From assembly GCA_951812925.1 (NCBI GenBank), contig OX638372.1, positions 50,185,722 to 50,249,721 of the forward strand: a DNA stretch of 64,000 nucleotides, given 5' to 3'. The DNA comes from Calliopum simillimum. Its lineage: Eukaryota > Arthropoda > Insecta > Diptera > Lauxaniidae. The notes under the pieces are model-generated. The model was given only the letters and a program-made list of their open reading frames with translations, was not told the DNA's origin and did no database searches. This document shows positions 25,333-38,118 of the stretch, piece by piece. The position numbers were made by a program, and so were the translations under genes. Positions within the stretch are counted from its first letter, which is position 1. Each line of letters starts with the position of its first letter.

Positions 25333-25942
25333 CAGTTCAATCATCGGACGTTTCAAAAAACTAACATTTATTAAAATTTGTATGGACAGTAAGTTGATAA
25401 ATATCAAATGTACCTACACGTACATTTTTTTAAATCTTTATATTATTTCATAATGAGTTTCTTTGAAAAAAAGAGTATTTGTTTCATGTTTGTATGGTAT
25501 TTAACTAAACTAGGTGAAGAATGATAAATTGCTTTTTTAACAAAGTGATTGTATGAACAATTTTATAACGTATATTTTAAATTTTTTCTATTAAATGTAT
25601 TTTTCTAATCTTAAAAATTTAGTTTAATTTTGTTTACAAAACCTTTACCCTTAATTGCCTCGCACAGGGGTGCAAATTTGCCCCGTCTATTTTTGAATAT
25701 TTGAGTAAAACAAATCTGTGGCCAAAATAAATAAAATAGGCTAAGTCGAACTTTGAATACAAAGTAAAATAACGTAAGTGTATTGTATAAGCATAGCACT
25801 CACTTATTCTATGTGTTTATAAATCGACTTAAGATGTTATTGATTTTTTCCACAGAAATCGTATTTTTTTTTTTTTTTAAATTACAAAAGTGCCCAAGGC
25901 GAATATTTGCCCCCCTGCACACAGAACAATTGTTTATTAATA
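25333..25942. other. Tail-to-tail intergenic region
   Basis: The 3' ends of Ppt1 (+) and the MYCBPAP-like gene (-) converge here. AT-rich with no other gene. Confidence 0.5.
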
Positions 25943-28069
25943 TTAAACTATTTCAGTACTCTCTATAACTGAAACCATATCTTCAACAATATTGCACAAA
26001 TAAGTGTATGTTTGCACATACAGCGTATCCCGAAATACCTTGCGTCTACGCACTCTTTTAATAACTACTTCTCTGGCGGCCTCTTCATCGATCACTAATA
26101 CAGCTTCATCGCCAGCGCTTCCTGCCTCTTCTTCTTCTTCTTCAGCAGCAGCCGCGAGCTCTTCGTAATATTCTTTAATTGCAGGTTTTATAAAATTCTC
26201 CTCTAAATTGTATGCCATTTCTTCCCATTCATCGATACCAGCTGATATAATACCGCGCACATACAACAAGCGTGTACGATCGCGTTCTGGATTTTCAGCT
26301 CCCTTCGCTTCTAACTCCATGGCTACACCTCTCATTGGCTCCAATACGCCCACCATTTCAGCAAATATTAATGCTCTACGTTCAGCATTTTCAAGTCGTA
26401 GAATTTTTTCTTTTAATGACTCCAAAGTAAGATCCCAAGCCCTTTCACGTGGTTTCTTAACACGTTTATAGATGTCTTTTAGTAATTCTAAATCGTGAAA
26501 ACGTTCACAACTATAGCCAGGATTATACTGTTCGAACAGCTCCAGTTCATTTAGCTCACGCTTATAGGGACAAATCACCTCGGCTGGTGTTATCAATGGC
26601 GTAATATCGCCAACATGTGTCGTCAACTGCCGCATCATTTTTAAATTTGACTTATCTATTACCAAACGTTGCATTTCATTAAGCTTATTTGTATATTCTG
26701 GTGGTGGTTTGCAGTATCCGCATAAATTCACTATAACACCATCCATTTTTCGACAAAAGAACTGCGGATCAATCTTGAGCACCCACTTTTCTTTACAAGT
26801 ATGTACCTTACGTGGCTGATATTGCACCAGGACATCGCGCGCTTCACCGGAAATCAAACGGAATGGCTTGCGATAAAAAAGAAAATCATCATCATGCGGT
26901 TTCAACAACGTGCCACTTTTAGCGTAGTATGAACGGTGCGCCCATTCAAAGTTTAAAACTTTCTTACCAAGATTTTCTATGCGCAACACCCGCTTTACGA
27001 CTTTCTCAAATGGTTCACAAGCAAATGTTATCTCGACGTCCACATTTTTGGAGCTACGTTTTGAGGACAAAATAAAAACCTGATCGTTTATTTTGATTCC
27101 ATACTCTACAACTGGTTGTTCCTCAACTATCGATTTTTGTGTTTGCTTATCACCCATATCGCCTCCCGTTGAGGAATCCGAACTGGAAAATCGTTTGATT
27201 GTCTCCTCCCTTAGCAGTTCAATTTCTGAATTGTGTTGTAGTAAATGTGGACGCTGTAAGCTTTCGCCAACAACCTGCAGGTGCTCAATATCGGGGTAGA
27301 ATTCAATCACTCGCTCGATATCTTCGCGTTTCTCCTCAATACGTTCCTCCAACACTTTTGAACGCAACCATTGATATTTTTTCTCGCATCCCTGCTCTTT
27401 ACGTTTTCCCAGTTGTTCCTCTTTTGCAATGGCAGATAGTCCACTGATTTCAACTGTAGTCTGCTGATCTCGTTCTGCTTTAGGCAGTGTTTCCTGTAGC
27501 TCATTTATAATCCTAGGTTGCCCACATTCATCACTTAACCAGTATTCTTTTAGCAGCGACTTTCGTTTATTTTTCAATACAAGGGGATTCATACGTTCAG
27601 CGTAGTCCATAAGACGTTTAACAGTCTGCTTGTCGCGTTCATCTACTGTTGTTATCCGATTAAGAAGCAAATCGCCAGCAACTTTCATCGTACCTGCTTT
27701 TAGATTATTGGCAATTTGTCGTCGTTCCGCCAATGAGTCTTTCCAGTATTTAAGACGTTTGTCGAAACTGTACTCAGAACTATAGTTACCAAGGCTGGAG
27801 CAACTTGATGAGGAACATTCGTAGTAGCCAAACTTTTTATCGAATATGCTGTTGATAATCTCATATACAAGCTTTGTATTTGGATCCATTCCAGTGAGTC
27901 TAATTCTATCATGCTGATCAGAAGCGGTCTCACTAACCGTTTCCGCAGATGATGCCGTTGGCGGCGAAAATACATTAATAATGGACGCATTGCCCAAACG
28001 ACTAAGGCTGGAACGCCGTTGTAACTTTTTTTCATTAGTTTCATTTTCGGTGGTGGTAAGTCTACCCAT
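25943..28069 (-). CDS. MYCBP-associated protein (MYCBPAP)-like
   Basis: A single-exon gene of 708 aa. I chose the ATG at 28069 (AATATGGGTAGA); the frame is open five codons further, but without an ATG. In order the protein shows a Ser-rich N-terminus, charged helical segments (about 100-290), an immunoglobulin-like beta domain (about 345-450, ITFACEPFEK, VLRIENLGKKVLNFEW, VQYQPRK) of the ASH/HYDIN type, and a helical C-terminal part (RERAWDLTLESLKEKI, about 542-557). A Glu-rich loop (643-648) precedes YTYLCNIVEDMV near the end. This layout fits MYCBPAP proteins, which in mammals bind MYCBP and are linked to testis and cilia or flagella. In a fly a sperm-tail role is the natural guess. Human MYCBPAP is longer (about 950 aa). 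The assignment rests on remembered family features. Confidence 0.72.
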   Translation of the reverse strand: MGRLTTTENETNEKKLQRRSSLSRLGNASIINVFSPPTASSAETVSETASDQHDRIRLTGMDPNTKLVYEIINSIFDKKFGYYECSSSSCSSLGNYSSEYSFDKRLKYWKDSLAERRQIANNLKAGTMKVAGDLLLNRITTVDERDKQTVKRLMDYAERMNPLVLKNKRKSLLKEYWLSDECGQPRIINELQETLPKAERDQQTTVEISGLSAIAKEEQLGKRKEQGCEKKYQWLRSKVLEERIEEKREDIERVIEFYPDIEHLQVVGESLQRPHLLQHNSEIELLREETIKRFSSSDSSTGGDMGDKQTQKSIVEEQPVVEYGIKINDQVFILSSKRSSKNVDVEITFACEPFEKVVKRVLRIENLGKKVLNFEWAHRSYYAKSGTLLKPHDDDFLFYRKPFRLISGEARDVLVQYQPRKVHTCKEKWVLKIDPQFFCRKMDGVIVNLCGYCKPPPEYTNKLNEMQRLVIDKSNLKMMRQLTTHVGDITPLITPAEVICPYKRELNELELFEQYNPGYSCERFHDLELLKDIYKRVKKPRERAWDLTLESLKEKILRLENAERRALIFAEMVGVLEPMRGVAMELEAKGAENPERDRTRLLYVRGIISAGIDEWEEMAYNLEENFIKPAIKEYYEELAAAAEEEEEEAGSAGDEAVLVIDEEAAREVVIKRVRRRKVFRDTLYVQTYTYLCNIVEDMVSVIESTEIV

Positions 28070-29698
28070 ATTTATTAAGTACAAAATAAAATCTTTAGCA
28101 AAATATAAAACTTAATAAACTCGTGATTTTTCCTCGGTTGTCATCTTATGAAAACTTAAATAAAATATGAAATGTTTACAAAATTTTTTTTAAATGTTTG
28201 ACAAATTTCCAACGAGTACAAATGCCAAACCAAACCGAACCTGCCAGGTTCGATGATTACAGTAAAAAAGTTCAAAGAGCAATGCAATGAGCAATGCATT
28301 CAGTCACCCTTATCATCGTAGTCGTGTATCGACTTTAACGACTGCTACGATAGAGTTTTGTAACACTGATGCTATTACGATACGACTTAAATCGTTGACA
28401 TTTCGTGTCAAATTTGACATATCGAGCAGTAACCGCGTCGTGTGCGGCATTTTCTCGAAAAAAATTTTTTAATGCAAATACTTATGTTCTATAATATCAT
28501 TCACATAACCCGCAAAAAAGGTTAATTTGCTGTAATATTTTGTAGTTTTCAAAAGTAGATAGTACTGTAAAATAACATTACAGTCAATCTGACCGTTTTT
28601 GTGGGTTGGTGCAATTTCAACCGTTCATATTGTTAGAAATTTTTTTTTCTGTGTATAAAGTAAATGAAAAAAAAAAAATTTTTCAGAGATAAAACAATTC
28701 CTTTTAACGTGTAAATGGCTTGAAAACCTCGTAATAGTTGTCAGTTTTGACAGTTTTACGAGTTACGAGGTGATTTCAAATAACGTATGCACCACATTTC
28801 AATATCAGCCTCTGCCAAGAGTGACAGCAAGAATAACGTAAGCGCCATAAGTAAAATAGGCAAAAAAGCAACTTAAAATCACATCTATTATGTATATGAG
28901 ATCTTCTATAGACTACATTTAATGTTTTAAAAAAATCCGCCACGCATGTTTGAAAAAATATATAAAATATGCTTTTTGGCGCTTACGATAATTTCGCTAT
29001 TACGGCTCGATATGATTTTTCTAAAATCTTGCATTTATTCGCGCATGGTAGAATAATAGAAGGATCTACAAATCATATTTTATGGACTGTTTTGAAATGA
29101 AACAAAAATAGGGTCCGTATGACAGATAGTTACAACCTCAAAACACTAACTAATGGTGCCAGTTCCAAATAGATGAATAGCAACTTTAGTACAACTTAAA
29201 ATAAAAACCGAATTTCAACTTTATGATAAAAAATTAAATTTTATTTCATAATGCATTTTTAACATACTTATTAGTTTTTCTTTCATTTTAAATATTTAAG
29301 TGCAATACAAAAATATATTTTCATTTATTTTATTTTTATTTTTCTTTTAATAGAAAATAACAGAAAATAACTTAACAAAAAAGAATAATTAAAATCAAAC
29401 CAAACATTTTTTAATTATTTTAGAATACAAAATAACATTCAACCAAATTTCTCACTTTTTATACTGAAAAACATGCATTTTAAAATTAAACAGCCAAAGC
29501 TCATTTAAGAACGAACCAAGCACCGGATTATGTGAGTATAATGTTAAGTAATTTGCGTATGCTTAATTAGATGTACCTACATTTAACAAGTTTTATATAA
29601 ATAAATATATTTTAAAAGGCATTCATTAAATTTTGTTTTTTTGTTTTTACTTAATTCGATTAAAAAAAAAATAGTGATAAATATTCAATATTTATAAC
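28070..29698. other. Intergenic region with one MITE relative
   Basis: No gene seen. The stretch 28316-28365 forms a small hairpin (ATCGTAGTCG with CGACTGCTACGAT). About 28688-28795 (CTTTTAACGTGTAAATGG, AAAACCTCGTAA) is a diverged relative of the MITE at 11087-11224. The remainder is AT-rich and near 29,300-29,660 would include the 3' end of the carbonic anhydrase transcript. Confidence 0.4.
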
Positions 29699-32600
29699 TC
29701 ATAATTTTGATTTTGGTTTTGAATTTCTAGCGAAGGTTATTTCTGGATTCTTATCAGGCCGTTGGATTTCACGGAAATTACTAACAATTTTTTTTGTTTC
29801 ATCTTTTGGACAAGATTGTAGTTCACGAAAAACGTTCACCTGTAATAAAAATAAAACAAAAAGTTATACACAAATTGATATAGAGTGTTACAGAAGACAT
29901 TTGCATCTCAAATTCAAAACTTACACAAATTAAAATTACACAAAAATAAAAAATTTTATCTAGAAAAACTCCCTCGCTACGCCAATGGCTATACAAATGA
30001 AATATTGTTCAAAATGTAATGAACTAGGGGCCTGCACAAGATATCTTTAAATATAGTGTATTCTTTTTTACTCACATATTTTATTGAACTTAATTATTTG
30101 ATTCAAAAAATTCAAGATTCAAATCTTTTATTTACACTGATTTCATTTTGACACTGTCTTGTTTTTATTTTTACAAATACTTCAGTGTACTGTCTTTTAT
30201 ATAAATAAATGCTTCAGGTCAGTGCAAAACGTGGATTGCAGTAGCTTTCATACATTTTCGCAATAGAGAGCGAAAAACTATTTTTGTCACTAAAGTAGCA
30301 TTTAGTAGTGCACACTACAACTACAGTATATGATTTGAACTAAAGTAAATCAAACAAGAGAGGTTTGTGCAGTATTTGGTTTTTGTTCTTTCATATCCAA
30401 GTAATGTCAAGACGCGACACTGAAATGAAGTAATTGATAAATAAAAATCAATGATTATTTCAAAAAAAGTGATGTATTCGGATAATGTGGACTACCCCAT
30501 ATTAATGCAGTATATCAACTTTGATTACTATTACACCTTGATCTAAAATAATACTACTCGACTTTTAGTCAACAAAAATTGCGAGTAACGGTACTACTTT
30601 AGGAAATGGACGGGATGATCCACATTACCCGACACTTTTCTTTTTCAGCTATTTTTAGGTACTTTCAATTTAACTGGCCTCACGCTTGAAAATGTTAATA
30701 TTTCAGTATATAAATTATTATAACAATAGAATAACTAAGACAAATAAATTGACCAAGCTAACCTACTACCATTACTTTGGTAGAAATTGGCAAAAAAGAA
30801 AAAGGTAACCACATTACCCTAAGTTACTCTAACTTCAAATATGCCTCAAAAGAGCTATTTGTACAACTTTAAGCAAGGATATCTGCAGAACTAGAACCAA
30901 CTCAGACAAATTACTTAAACACTTATATCCACAGCAGATTTAAAAGGTGATTTAATGCAGTTTCTGGATTTAGCGCTTAATTTGGGCGTTGATCTCAGGA
31001 TTTATCATACAAAAATAAATCTGAGATTTAAAGTTAAATCTGTGCCTTAACCTCAGCAAGGCTACAGATTTTGGCAATTTTTGACCTGGTGACACCCCTG
31101 GAACTTTGAAAATTGGCATAAACACAAAGCCAATGGAAGATAAATATTAAGAAAATGAAATACAAGTTAAATTTTACTGCTTCTGACATTTACCGACAGA
31201 AATAAATTTATTTTGGTCGGTGGAAACGGGTAGGATTTAACAATATGATTTACTAATCTAAGCAGAGCTAAATCTGCGGTAGAAACAGGCTATTAGTGTT
31301 AAATAACCTTAGTGAATCTGGGTTAACTCAAAAAACTAAGGCCGGAGAAAAAACTTTTTTTTGTCGCCCTGTGTCATTGCTAACATTTTTTACACAAAAG
31401 ATAAAGTAATAGTTAAAAGCTATTCATAAAAATATATATAAATCGATTCATATATTAAATACCTAAGCGTAGAGTAAATTATCTTAAAATACGAGAGAAG
31501 TCACGTTTATTAGCAATATATTAGGTGTCTGTTGATACTCCTATATTTTGTAACGTTTTATAAACAAACAAAATAGATAAATTTGAACTTTTAATAGTTA
31601 CCGATTATTTATATTTATGATGATAGTTACATGCGCAATTTATAAATATCAAGAATATACCTCCATCGTATAAATTGAATTTTTATTTTCAATAACAATA
31701 ATTTCCCTTTCTTATAAAATCTATTATTCATATTAGAATTTATGTTGTAATTTATTTTTGTCTCAAAATAAGATGTGGGCATTTGCTAAATTTGATAGGG
31801 AAATAAAGTATAAAAGGCCGTAACTTAAGTTGTGATTTTTCATTTTACGGCAGACTCTAATGTATCAATCAAAAAGTTTTAAGGTCTTAATAGAAATAAC
31901 AAAGAAAGTATATATTGCACTTAACACTCATATGGAACGTGTGTGCTTTTTAATGAAAAATAAACGCTTTTAGCAACTTTTCCATTAATCTCTATTTTCC
32001 CCCAGTTACACAAATGAAAATTTTTCAATTTCGCAATGGTGCATAATCGCAGAAAAACAATTGTAAGTAAGTGTGACTTAATATGCAATTGTAATGATTT
32101 AGAAAATATGTATTATTCAAAATTTGTCATAGTGATGAGTTGCCATATACTTTACGGCAGACTTTTAATAACTCATTCTTAAATTTTTACAAACATGCCC
32201 CCTAGAATTAATTACACAGTTCTACAAATCAGGGGTTCAGAATTGGAACATCACGTCAAAATGCTGAGATATTTGAGATTATGTACACGAAAAATAACTA
32301 ATTCGGGAATTTTTGAGGTCAGATGCAGGCTGCACAGCATTTTTTTTTTTTTTTTTGGTTTTACTACCCATTCCAATATTGCAGACTACTATTTCTCCAC
32401 AGAATGAGATTATAAATGGTGCTGTTTCTTTTAAAAGCAATGGATGATAAGTTTTAAGATGACACCTCCGCCATATTCGATTGTTCGTCAACGAGGATTT
32501 TGAAAATCCAACGATTTACACTAAATTACGCAATCGACGTGAACGATTGTACCAGCTAACTATTTAGCCGATTTTCGATATCTTTTTTTTTATATATATG

Positions 32601-34489
32601 AAAGGTACTGTGACGTAGAATACACAAAACAAAAAATTATCGTAAGTCCATTAAGGCATCCAAAAGCGGGATCCATATAAATACAAAAACAACAGCATCC
32701 ATGGTGTTATGTTGTGTTTTTTAGAAAATGGATGATAAGACAATGGAGTTCATTCTGTCGACATTCTGCACCGATATTTTAAATGTTAGACGATACTTTT
32801 GGACTTTTTCAGATATTTTCGATGTTTTCGATATTTTTACCGATATTTTAGATGTTTCTTGATATTTTTCGACTTTTACCGATTTTTAGATGTTTTTCGA
32901 TACTTTTCGACATTTAAGATATTGGTCATTAAAATCTAAATATGACTTTTGCCGATATTTTAGATGTTTTTCGATACTTTTACCGACATTTTAAATGTTC
33001 TTTTAAATACTCTTGGAATGCAGAATTTTTTCACGCTGTCGCAGAGTGTCTTTGCCTATTACTATATAGCTATTTTCGGGTTTGTTTTAATAACGGCTTA
33101 GGGCCGCAGTGAGATGAGTTTTAAAAATACTGAACTACAACACCGGTTCTTATGAAATTTGGTAAAGAGGTGGACTACGTCACTAAACGGATTTCTATGA
33201 AATTTGAATTTTTTTTTTTTTTTTTTTGGTTTTAGTGGATTGTGTATCGCTCTAAAAAGGAAATAGGCTACCACTGCTAAACCACTACATCAATTATTAT
33301 CCAATTCAGTTTGGAGCTACACTAACGGTACTGAATTCAGTGAATACTCAATGTTCTGGCTTTTTTTTTAAACAAAACGGCATTCGGAAAAAGTGTATCA
33401 ATCTTTATGTGAATGGCCAAAATTTGGCAACCGGCGCTAGTAGTGTAGATAAATATCTCTAAAAGGAAGCTTTCGATTTAGCCACCGGCGATACTAGTAT
33501 CGATAAATATCTCTAAGTGGAAGTTTTCGATTAAAAAACCAAATTGAAGAATTTAAAGAAAAAATTAAATTTTTAATTAGAATTGTTTTTTAAAACGTTG
33601 CTTAAATTATTAACTTATTTATAATTTTCCAAAACTACAGCTATGTAAAAATCGCATGTGATTTATGTAAACGGTGAAGGGTGAATAACTACGAGTATGT
33701 ATTACTTTTTTTTCCAAATAATTCAATACCACTCATACGCCACAAATAGCAAGAGTGCCTATTATATACATAACTCAACACTCTGTCTTAAAAAATTGTG
33801 TACTAACCTGATCCTTTGATACATATATGGGTGTACGGTAGATAATCCATGTCACACTTTCAAAGTATGGCGCTGTCGTTAGAGATCCCTTATATGTATA
33901 ATAGTGTTTACTCAACTCCTGCAAGCCAATCCAGGAGAGACAATCTAAAATAGTTCGGAAAAAGAAAATACGTTAATATGTCGCTTGTTTGCATATTTTT
34001 CGATACCAACTAACCTGAGTCCAATGACGCAGTTGTGTTTATCTTTTGTACAATTCTAATGCCTTCGGTGATTTTTTTAAATTCCGGACAGTCTTTTTCG
34101 CCACACGCCTGTATGAAAAATGCAACCACTGCCAAGCCATCGGCTTTATTTTTGGCTTCGTCAAAATCCTTATACTTGGCATTATAGTGTACAGCATGCG
34201 CTTCCATTGAGTACGTCATACCCTCCAGCGTATGTTCACAGCCTGAATCGTCATTTTCGGCCCAATGAAAATGCAATTGCTCAAAGTTATATTTATTATC
34301 AGCTAATGCACCACCAACAATATATGGCTGCTGTTGACGTTTGGCGAATGTAACCATCGCCGAAGTGCCTGTATTCTGTACACGTGCAATACCCACCGGT
34401 TCCCAATGGCCATGATATTCTAATGGATCAACATCGTCAACATGTTCAATGGCGCGATTGCTAATCTCGATAGGTGACTGAACAGGCAT
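29699..34489 (-). CDS. Alpha-carbonic anhydrase, catalytically competent
   Basis: Reversibly hydrates CO2 to bicarbonate using zinc. Coding exons in transcript order are 34489-34015, 33944-33808 and 29839-29699, joining in frame to 250 aa. The start of the domain reads MPVQSPIEIS, matching the family QSPI motif. HFHW (73-76) supplies zinc ligands His73 and His75, and MEAHAVHY supplies His98. Glu85 in GCEHT and Thr181 in GSLTTAP complete the active-site network. Family members usually have about 25-30 residues before QSPI. Here the frame has a stop at 34565-34567 and a possible splice acceptor near 34518, so an upstream coding exon may be missing. No signal peptide or membrane anchor is visible, which suggests a cytosolic enzyme if the start is right. 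The intron at KDQ/VNVF is shared with the related gene at 50121-52604. Confidence 0.88.
32750..33010. repeat. Degenerate tandem repeat in the carbonic anhydrase intron
   Basis: Diverged units of about 30-40 bp read like CCGATATTTTAGATGTTTTTC followed by GATACTTTT. They have no coding meaning. The surrounding intron (29840-33807) shows no other gene; a T tract lies near 32341-32357. Confidence 0.6.
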
Positions 34490-34519
34490 CTTCGCTAGTG
34501 ATTTAAGGATTTGCTCTAA

Positions 34520-37500
34520 AACAACAACTGCTGGATTCTTTAGACTTTGGTGTATGCTAATGCGCTATAGTTTAAGTGCTGCTGTTGTTATTGCAGTTTT
34601 AGGTTATGTTAAAATTTGTTTGTGGTTTTTTCTTGATTTTATAAATGTACACTATGTGTTCACGTCTGATTCCTAGATATGACGACGTGATGGCAAATTT
34701 TTTTTGAAGCTTAGAAAATTATAAATTTCTTCAGGAACGGCAGCGACAAACAACTGGAATGTAAAAAAAAAAATAATAATTTAAACGGATTTTAGAGGCA
34801 TAAATATATAATATATGTGTATAAAATTTTTCAATTTAATTACAAAAGCAAAGAGCGGCAAGAGCGGCGCAACACCGCCAAAGTACATTTTAATTTTCAA
34901 GTGGAACTATTAAATTCTGAGTACAGTGAACAACCCATGCAAACTAAATACTAAGTACGTACAAGTTGCAGTAGCATTGACAAGTTCGGAAGTAAATCGT
35001 AAGGTTGAATGAATACCTTGTATTGTATTCGTAAAAATGAAAGCACACTCGAGGTGGAGGTGTAAGTACACATTAATCAAATAATGCACGGAGAAACTTT
35101 GTTTTTCCAATATTCATAGAATAGCATACAAACTGGAAAAGTTTTAACGTAATAAGTTTTTGGCCAGAGTACAGTGATGGAGCCCCTACTTTGATTAACA
35201 TACTTTTTTTTAAAGGCAGCGGCAAAAAAGAGCGTTACAACACGCAACAGGTTGCACAAGATAGTAAACAATAATATACTTTTGGCCGGTTGAATCTTAT
35301 ATTGAGCTCTTGTTCTCGAGAAAATCAATTGCTGATAGGGTTTCCAGAAAGTTTTCTATGTATGTCAGACTTAAACTTTAAAATTATTCAGATTAAAGTT
35401 TAAAAAAACTTTAAACTTTTTGAAATAAAAGTCAAAAAAAACTTTTATTTAAAAACTTTTGAGGATAAGTTTTTATATATATATACCAGAGGTGTCTCCG
35501 ACTAAGTAACCTTTTTGTGCCCATATAAAAAAAAACTTTTATAGAGTGAAATGTGTTTAAAAACTTTTAAAAATAAAAGTTTTTAATCTAAGTTTTTTAA
35601 AAAAAAAAATTTAAAAACTAATATGTAATGAGAGTTTAAAAAAATCTTTATAATAAAAATTTTTAAAAACTTTATATGTGACCGGGTCTATGAAAAGCGT
35701 GCTTACGTGTCAAAAAAAAAAAAATTTCCAATTTTTTGCCGATTCGCATAAATTGACCTTTAAAAGTGTTTTCCAGATGTTTTCAGGAAATTTTTTTTCG
35801 TACGTAAGCCCCCTTTTCATAGACCAAGTCACATATGATCAAAGTTATTTTCTTATGCAAAAAAAGTTTTTAAAAATATTTTTCCTTCATAATGAATTCC
35901 AGCGAAATTCGATATATTGGAAGTAAATAAATAAATTTTAAAAAAAGTTTACCAAAAGCCCAATTATTCATTGAAAAAAAAAAAAAAAATTTAATTTGTA
36001 AAATTTTTTGAATAAAAGTATAAAAAAAAACCTTCAAAAAAAGTTTTTCATTAAAAAAAAAAATGAAATAAATCCCAAAATAAAAACGAAATAATGCCCA
36101 AATTTTCAGCGTTATTTTGTATTTCTTTTTGGGTGTTAGTTCATTGGACATTATTTCCTATCGTTAATATTTTTCCACAAATTTTGTTTCCCCGAAACTT
36201 CCCAAAAAATACACAGTGCAACAAAATGAAAAACAATTTTTGTCCCTGGGGTCTCATAAAGTTTTTCTGATAGGTCATGAAAAATAAAAATACACGTATT
36301 TTACCATATTTGTATATCAGTGATTTTTTCATTTTATGGCTCCTCAAAGCTCAAAGTTCGCGTTTTATAAGAAATTTTGAGATGTTATGAAAAAAACATC
36401 TTATTATGAAATGGTGCTCACGTCCTTAGCTTTAATAAAAGATATAGCACTTGAGAATCCGCACGGTAGTTTTTTTGTTTTATAAGCAAAACCATTTTGT
36501 GATATGAAACAAATGGTATTTTTTTTTTTTTTTTTTTTTTGAGTAATTTGAAAAAGAAATCGCGGAATTTATCTGATAACACTCACTTTTCAATATTTAT
36601 GATCAAAACATACCTACCAAATTGCATCAATATAGTTTGTATAACTTGTGAAATATGAGGTATTAGAATTTTCAATTGCTTAAAGGCGGTCATGGCACTA
36701 AACTGATAGCGCTTTACGTTCGGCACCTACCTACCAAATATCATTAAAATAGCTTGTATGGTTTGCGAGACATAATGGTATGTAACGAAATGTGACGAAA
36801 AAAGTATCGCGGCCTTGAAATTTTACACTTAAAGCCGAAAAAAAAAATTTTAAATTCGAAAAAATTTTAACACGATAGGGTTAAAATGAAACTGGAATCG
36901 GAGTAAGCGACCCAAAAGCTATAAACAAAAATAATTTGAATTGAGTACTTAAATACAAATATTTTTTTTCTTTCCTAGTTTTTGCTCAAGAACTAAAATT
37001 CTTTTTTTGCGAATTTTGTACTGCTTTATTCCCATGTTAATAATAAATATTTTCTAATAGAGATCCATTTAAATTATTTTTTACTACTACTTTTTATTTG
37101 ACTTTGTTGTTTATTTTACACTTATTTCTAGTGGTATAGTACATTTTTTCAATCAAAAAAATTGCGTGTCGTATGACAACTGAAAAATAGCCGCTTTAAT
37201 TGCATTGTTTTTATTACAGAAACATGCAATGTTACAAAGTGCATTTATTACAACAACACAGTCTTTAGAAGCAATCAATCAAGTATTTACGCTTTTATTA
37301 ACACTACTCTCTAGGTATCTATCTGTCAGATTGAGACAACTAAAAAATGTATATGTAATATAGTGAATTTTGCAAACTTCTTCTTACGTAGACTGTCTTC
37401 TTTTCCATTACAGTGGGTTAAAACAATAACAAAGTGACACAAAAAAAAAATGGAATGAACTCTTTATTTCACATATCCAGTCTTATATACATTTCGTCGC

Positions 37501-37557
37501 AGAATCCAAATCCGTCGTCAGAATAGTCAGATATCTTTGCTTGAGGTTGAAGAAAAT
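34520..37557. other. Upstream flank of the carbonic anhydrase gene, with A/T motif cluster
   Basis: No gene seen. About 35340-35675 repeats AAAGTTTTTA and its complement many times. Near 36060-36170 there are loose copies of GAAATAATGCCCA-like motifs related to those at 48-51 kb. An upstream exon of the carbonic anhydrase gene could lie here, but I could not identify one. Confidence 0.4.
35679..35832. mobile_element. Small MITE of about 154 bp
   Basis: The left end TGACCGGGTCTATGAAAAG pairs with the right end CTTTTCATAGACCAAGTCA, and both continue inward through CTTACGT. The flanks both contain ATATG, so the exact target duplication is ambiguous. Confidence 0.7.
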
Positions 37558-38109
37558 GGTTACCGGACATAATCCCAACGGACATAATCCCCATTTCGTA
37601 AATGGGGATTATGACCGAAAAATTTTCGGACATAATCCCCATTTTGGCCATGGGGGTTGTGTCCGCAAATTTTTCGGACATAATCCCAATGGGGGTTATG
37701 TCCGAAAAATTTAATTAAGATTGAACAAAATTTTTGCAATAATCCATTTAAAAAATTTATATAGTGTTGGATGTTATAGACTGATCCGCGGCCGAAGGCC
37801 GCCGCGAAGCCGGTGTTGGATTTTTGGGAGTTTTAAATCCTGAGCTGCGGCCGCAGGCCGCCCACTTACCCCTACCCTTATGTAAAATTACTGTGGAATT
37901 TTTGGGAGTTGTAAATCTTGAGCTGCTTCTGTTGTCAATAACAAAATATCGTTATGGGGACTATGTCCGTTTTTTCCTGGGGATTATGTCCGAAACACTT
38001 GCGGACATAATCCCCATTGAAAAAATGGGGATTATGTCCGAATAACTTGCGGACATAATCCCCATATCGTGAATGGGGATTATGTCCGTGGGGATTATGT
38101 CACGGCACC
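37558..38109. mobile_element. Mutator-like non-autonomous element (552 bp, 9-bp duplication)
   Basis: Flanked by the 9-bp direct repeat GAAGAAAAT at 37549-37557 and 38110-38118. Imperfect ends read GGTTACCGGACATAATCCC (left) and GGTGCCGTGACATAATCCC (right, complement). The motif CGGACATAATCCCCAT recurs about ten times inside in both orientations, making several hairpins. The centre (37780-37930) is unusually GC-rich (GCGGCCGAAGGCCGCC) and holds two diverged copies of a unit containing TTTTTGGGAGTTTTAAATC. A 9-bp duplication suggests the MULE superfamily. No protein is encoded. Confidence 0.75.
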
Positions 38110-38118
38110 GAAGAAAAT

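Noticed and set aside
27700..28044. Open frame on the minus strand overlapping the MYCBPAP-like gene
   Set aside because: It is an out-of-frame shadow of the 708-aa frame with no recognisable domain.
37780..37930. GC-rich block as bacterial contamination
   Set aside because: It lies inside a 552-bp element bounded by a 9-bp duplication, with AT-rich fly DNA continuous on both sides.
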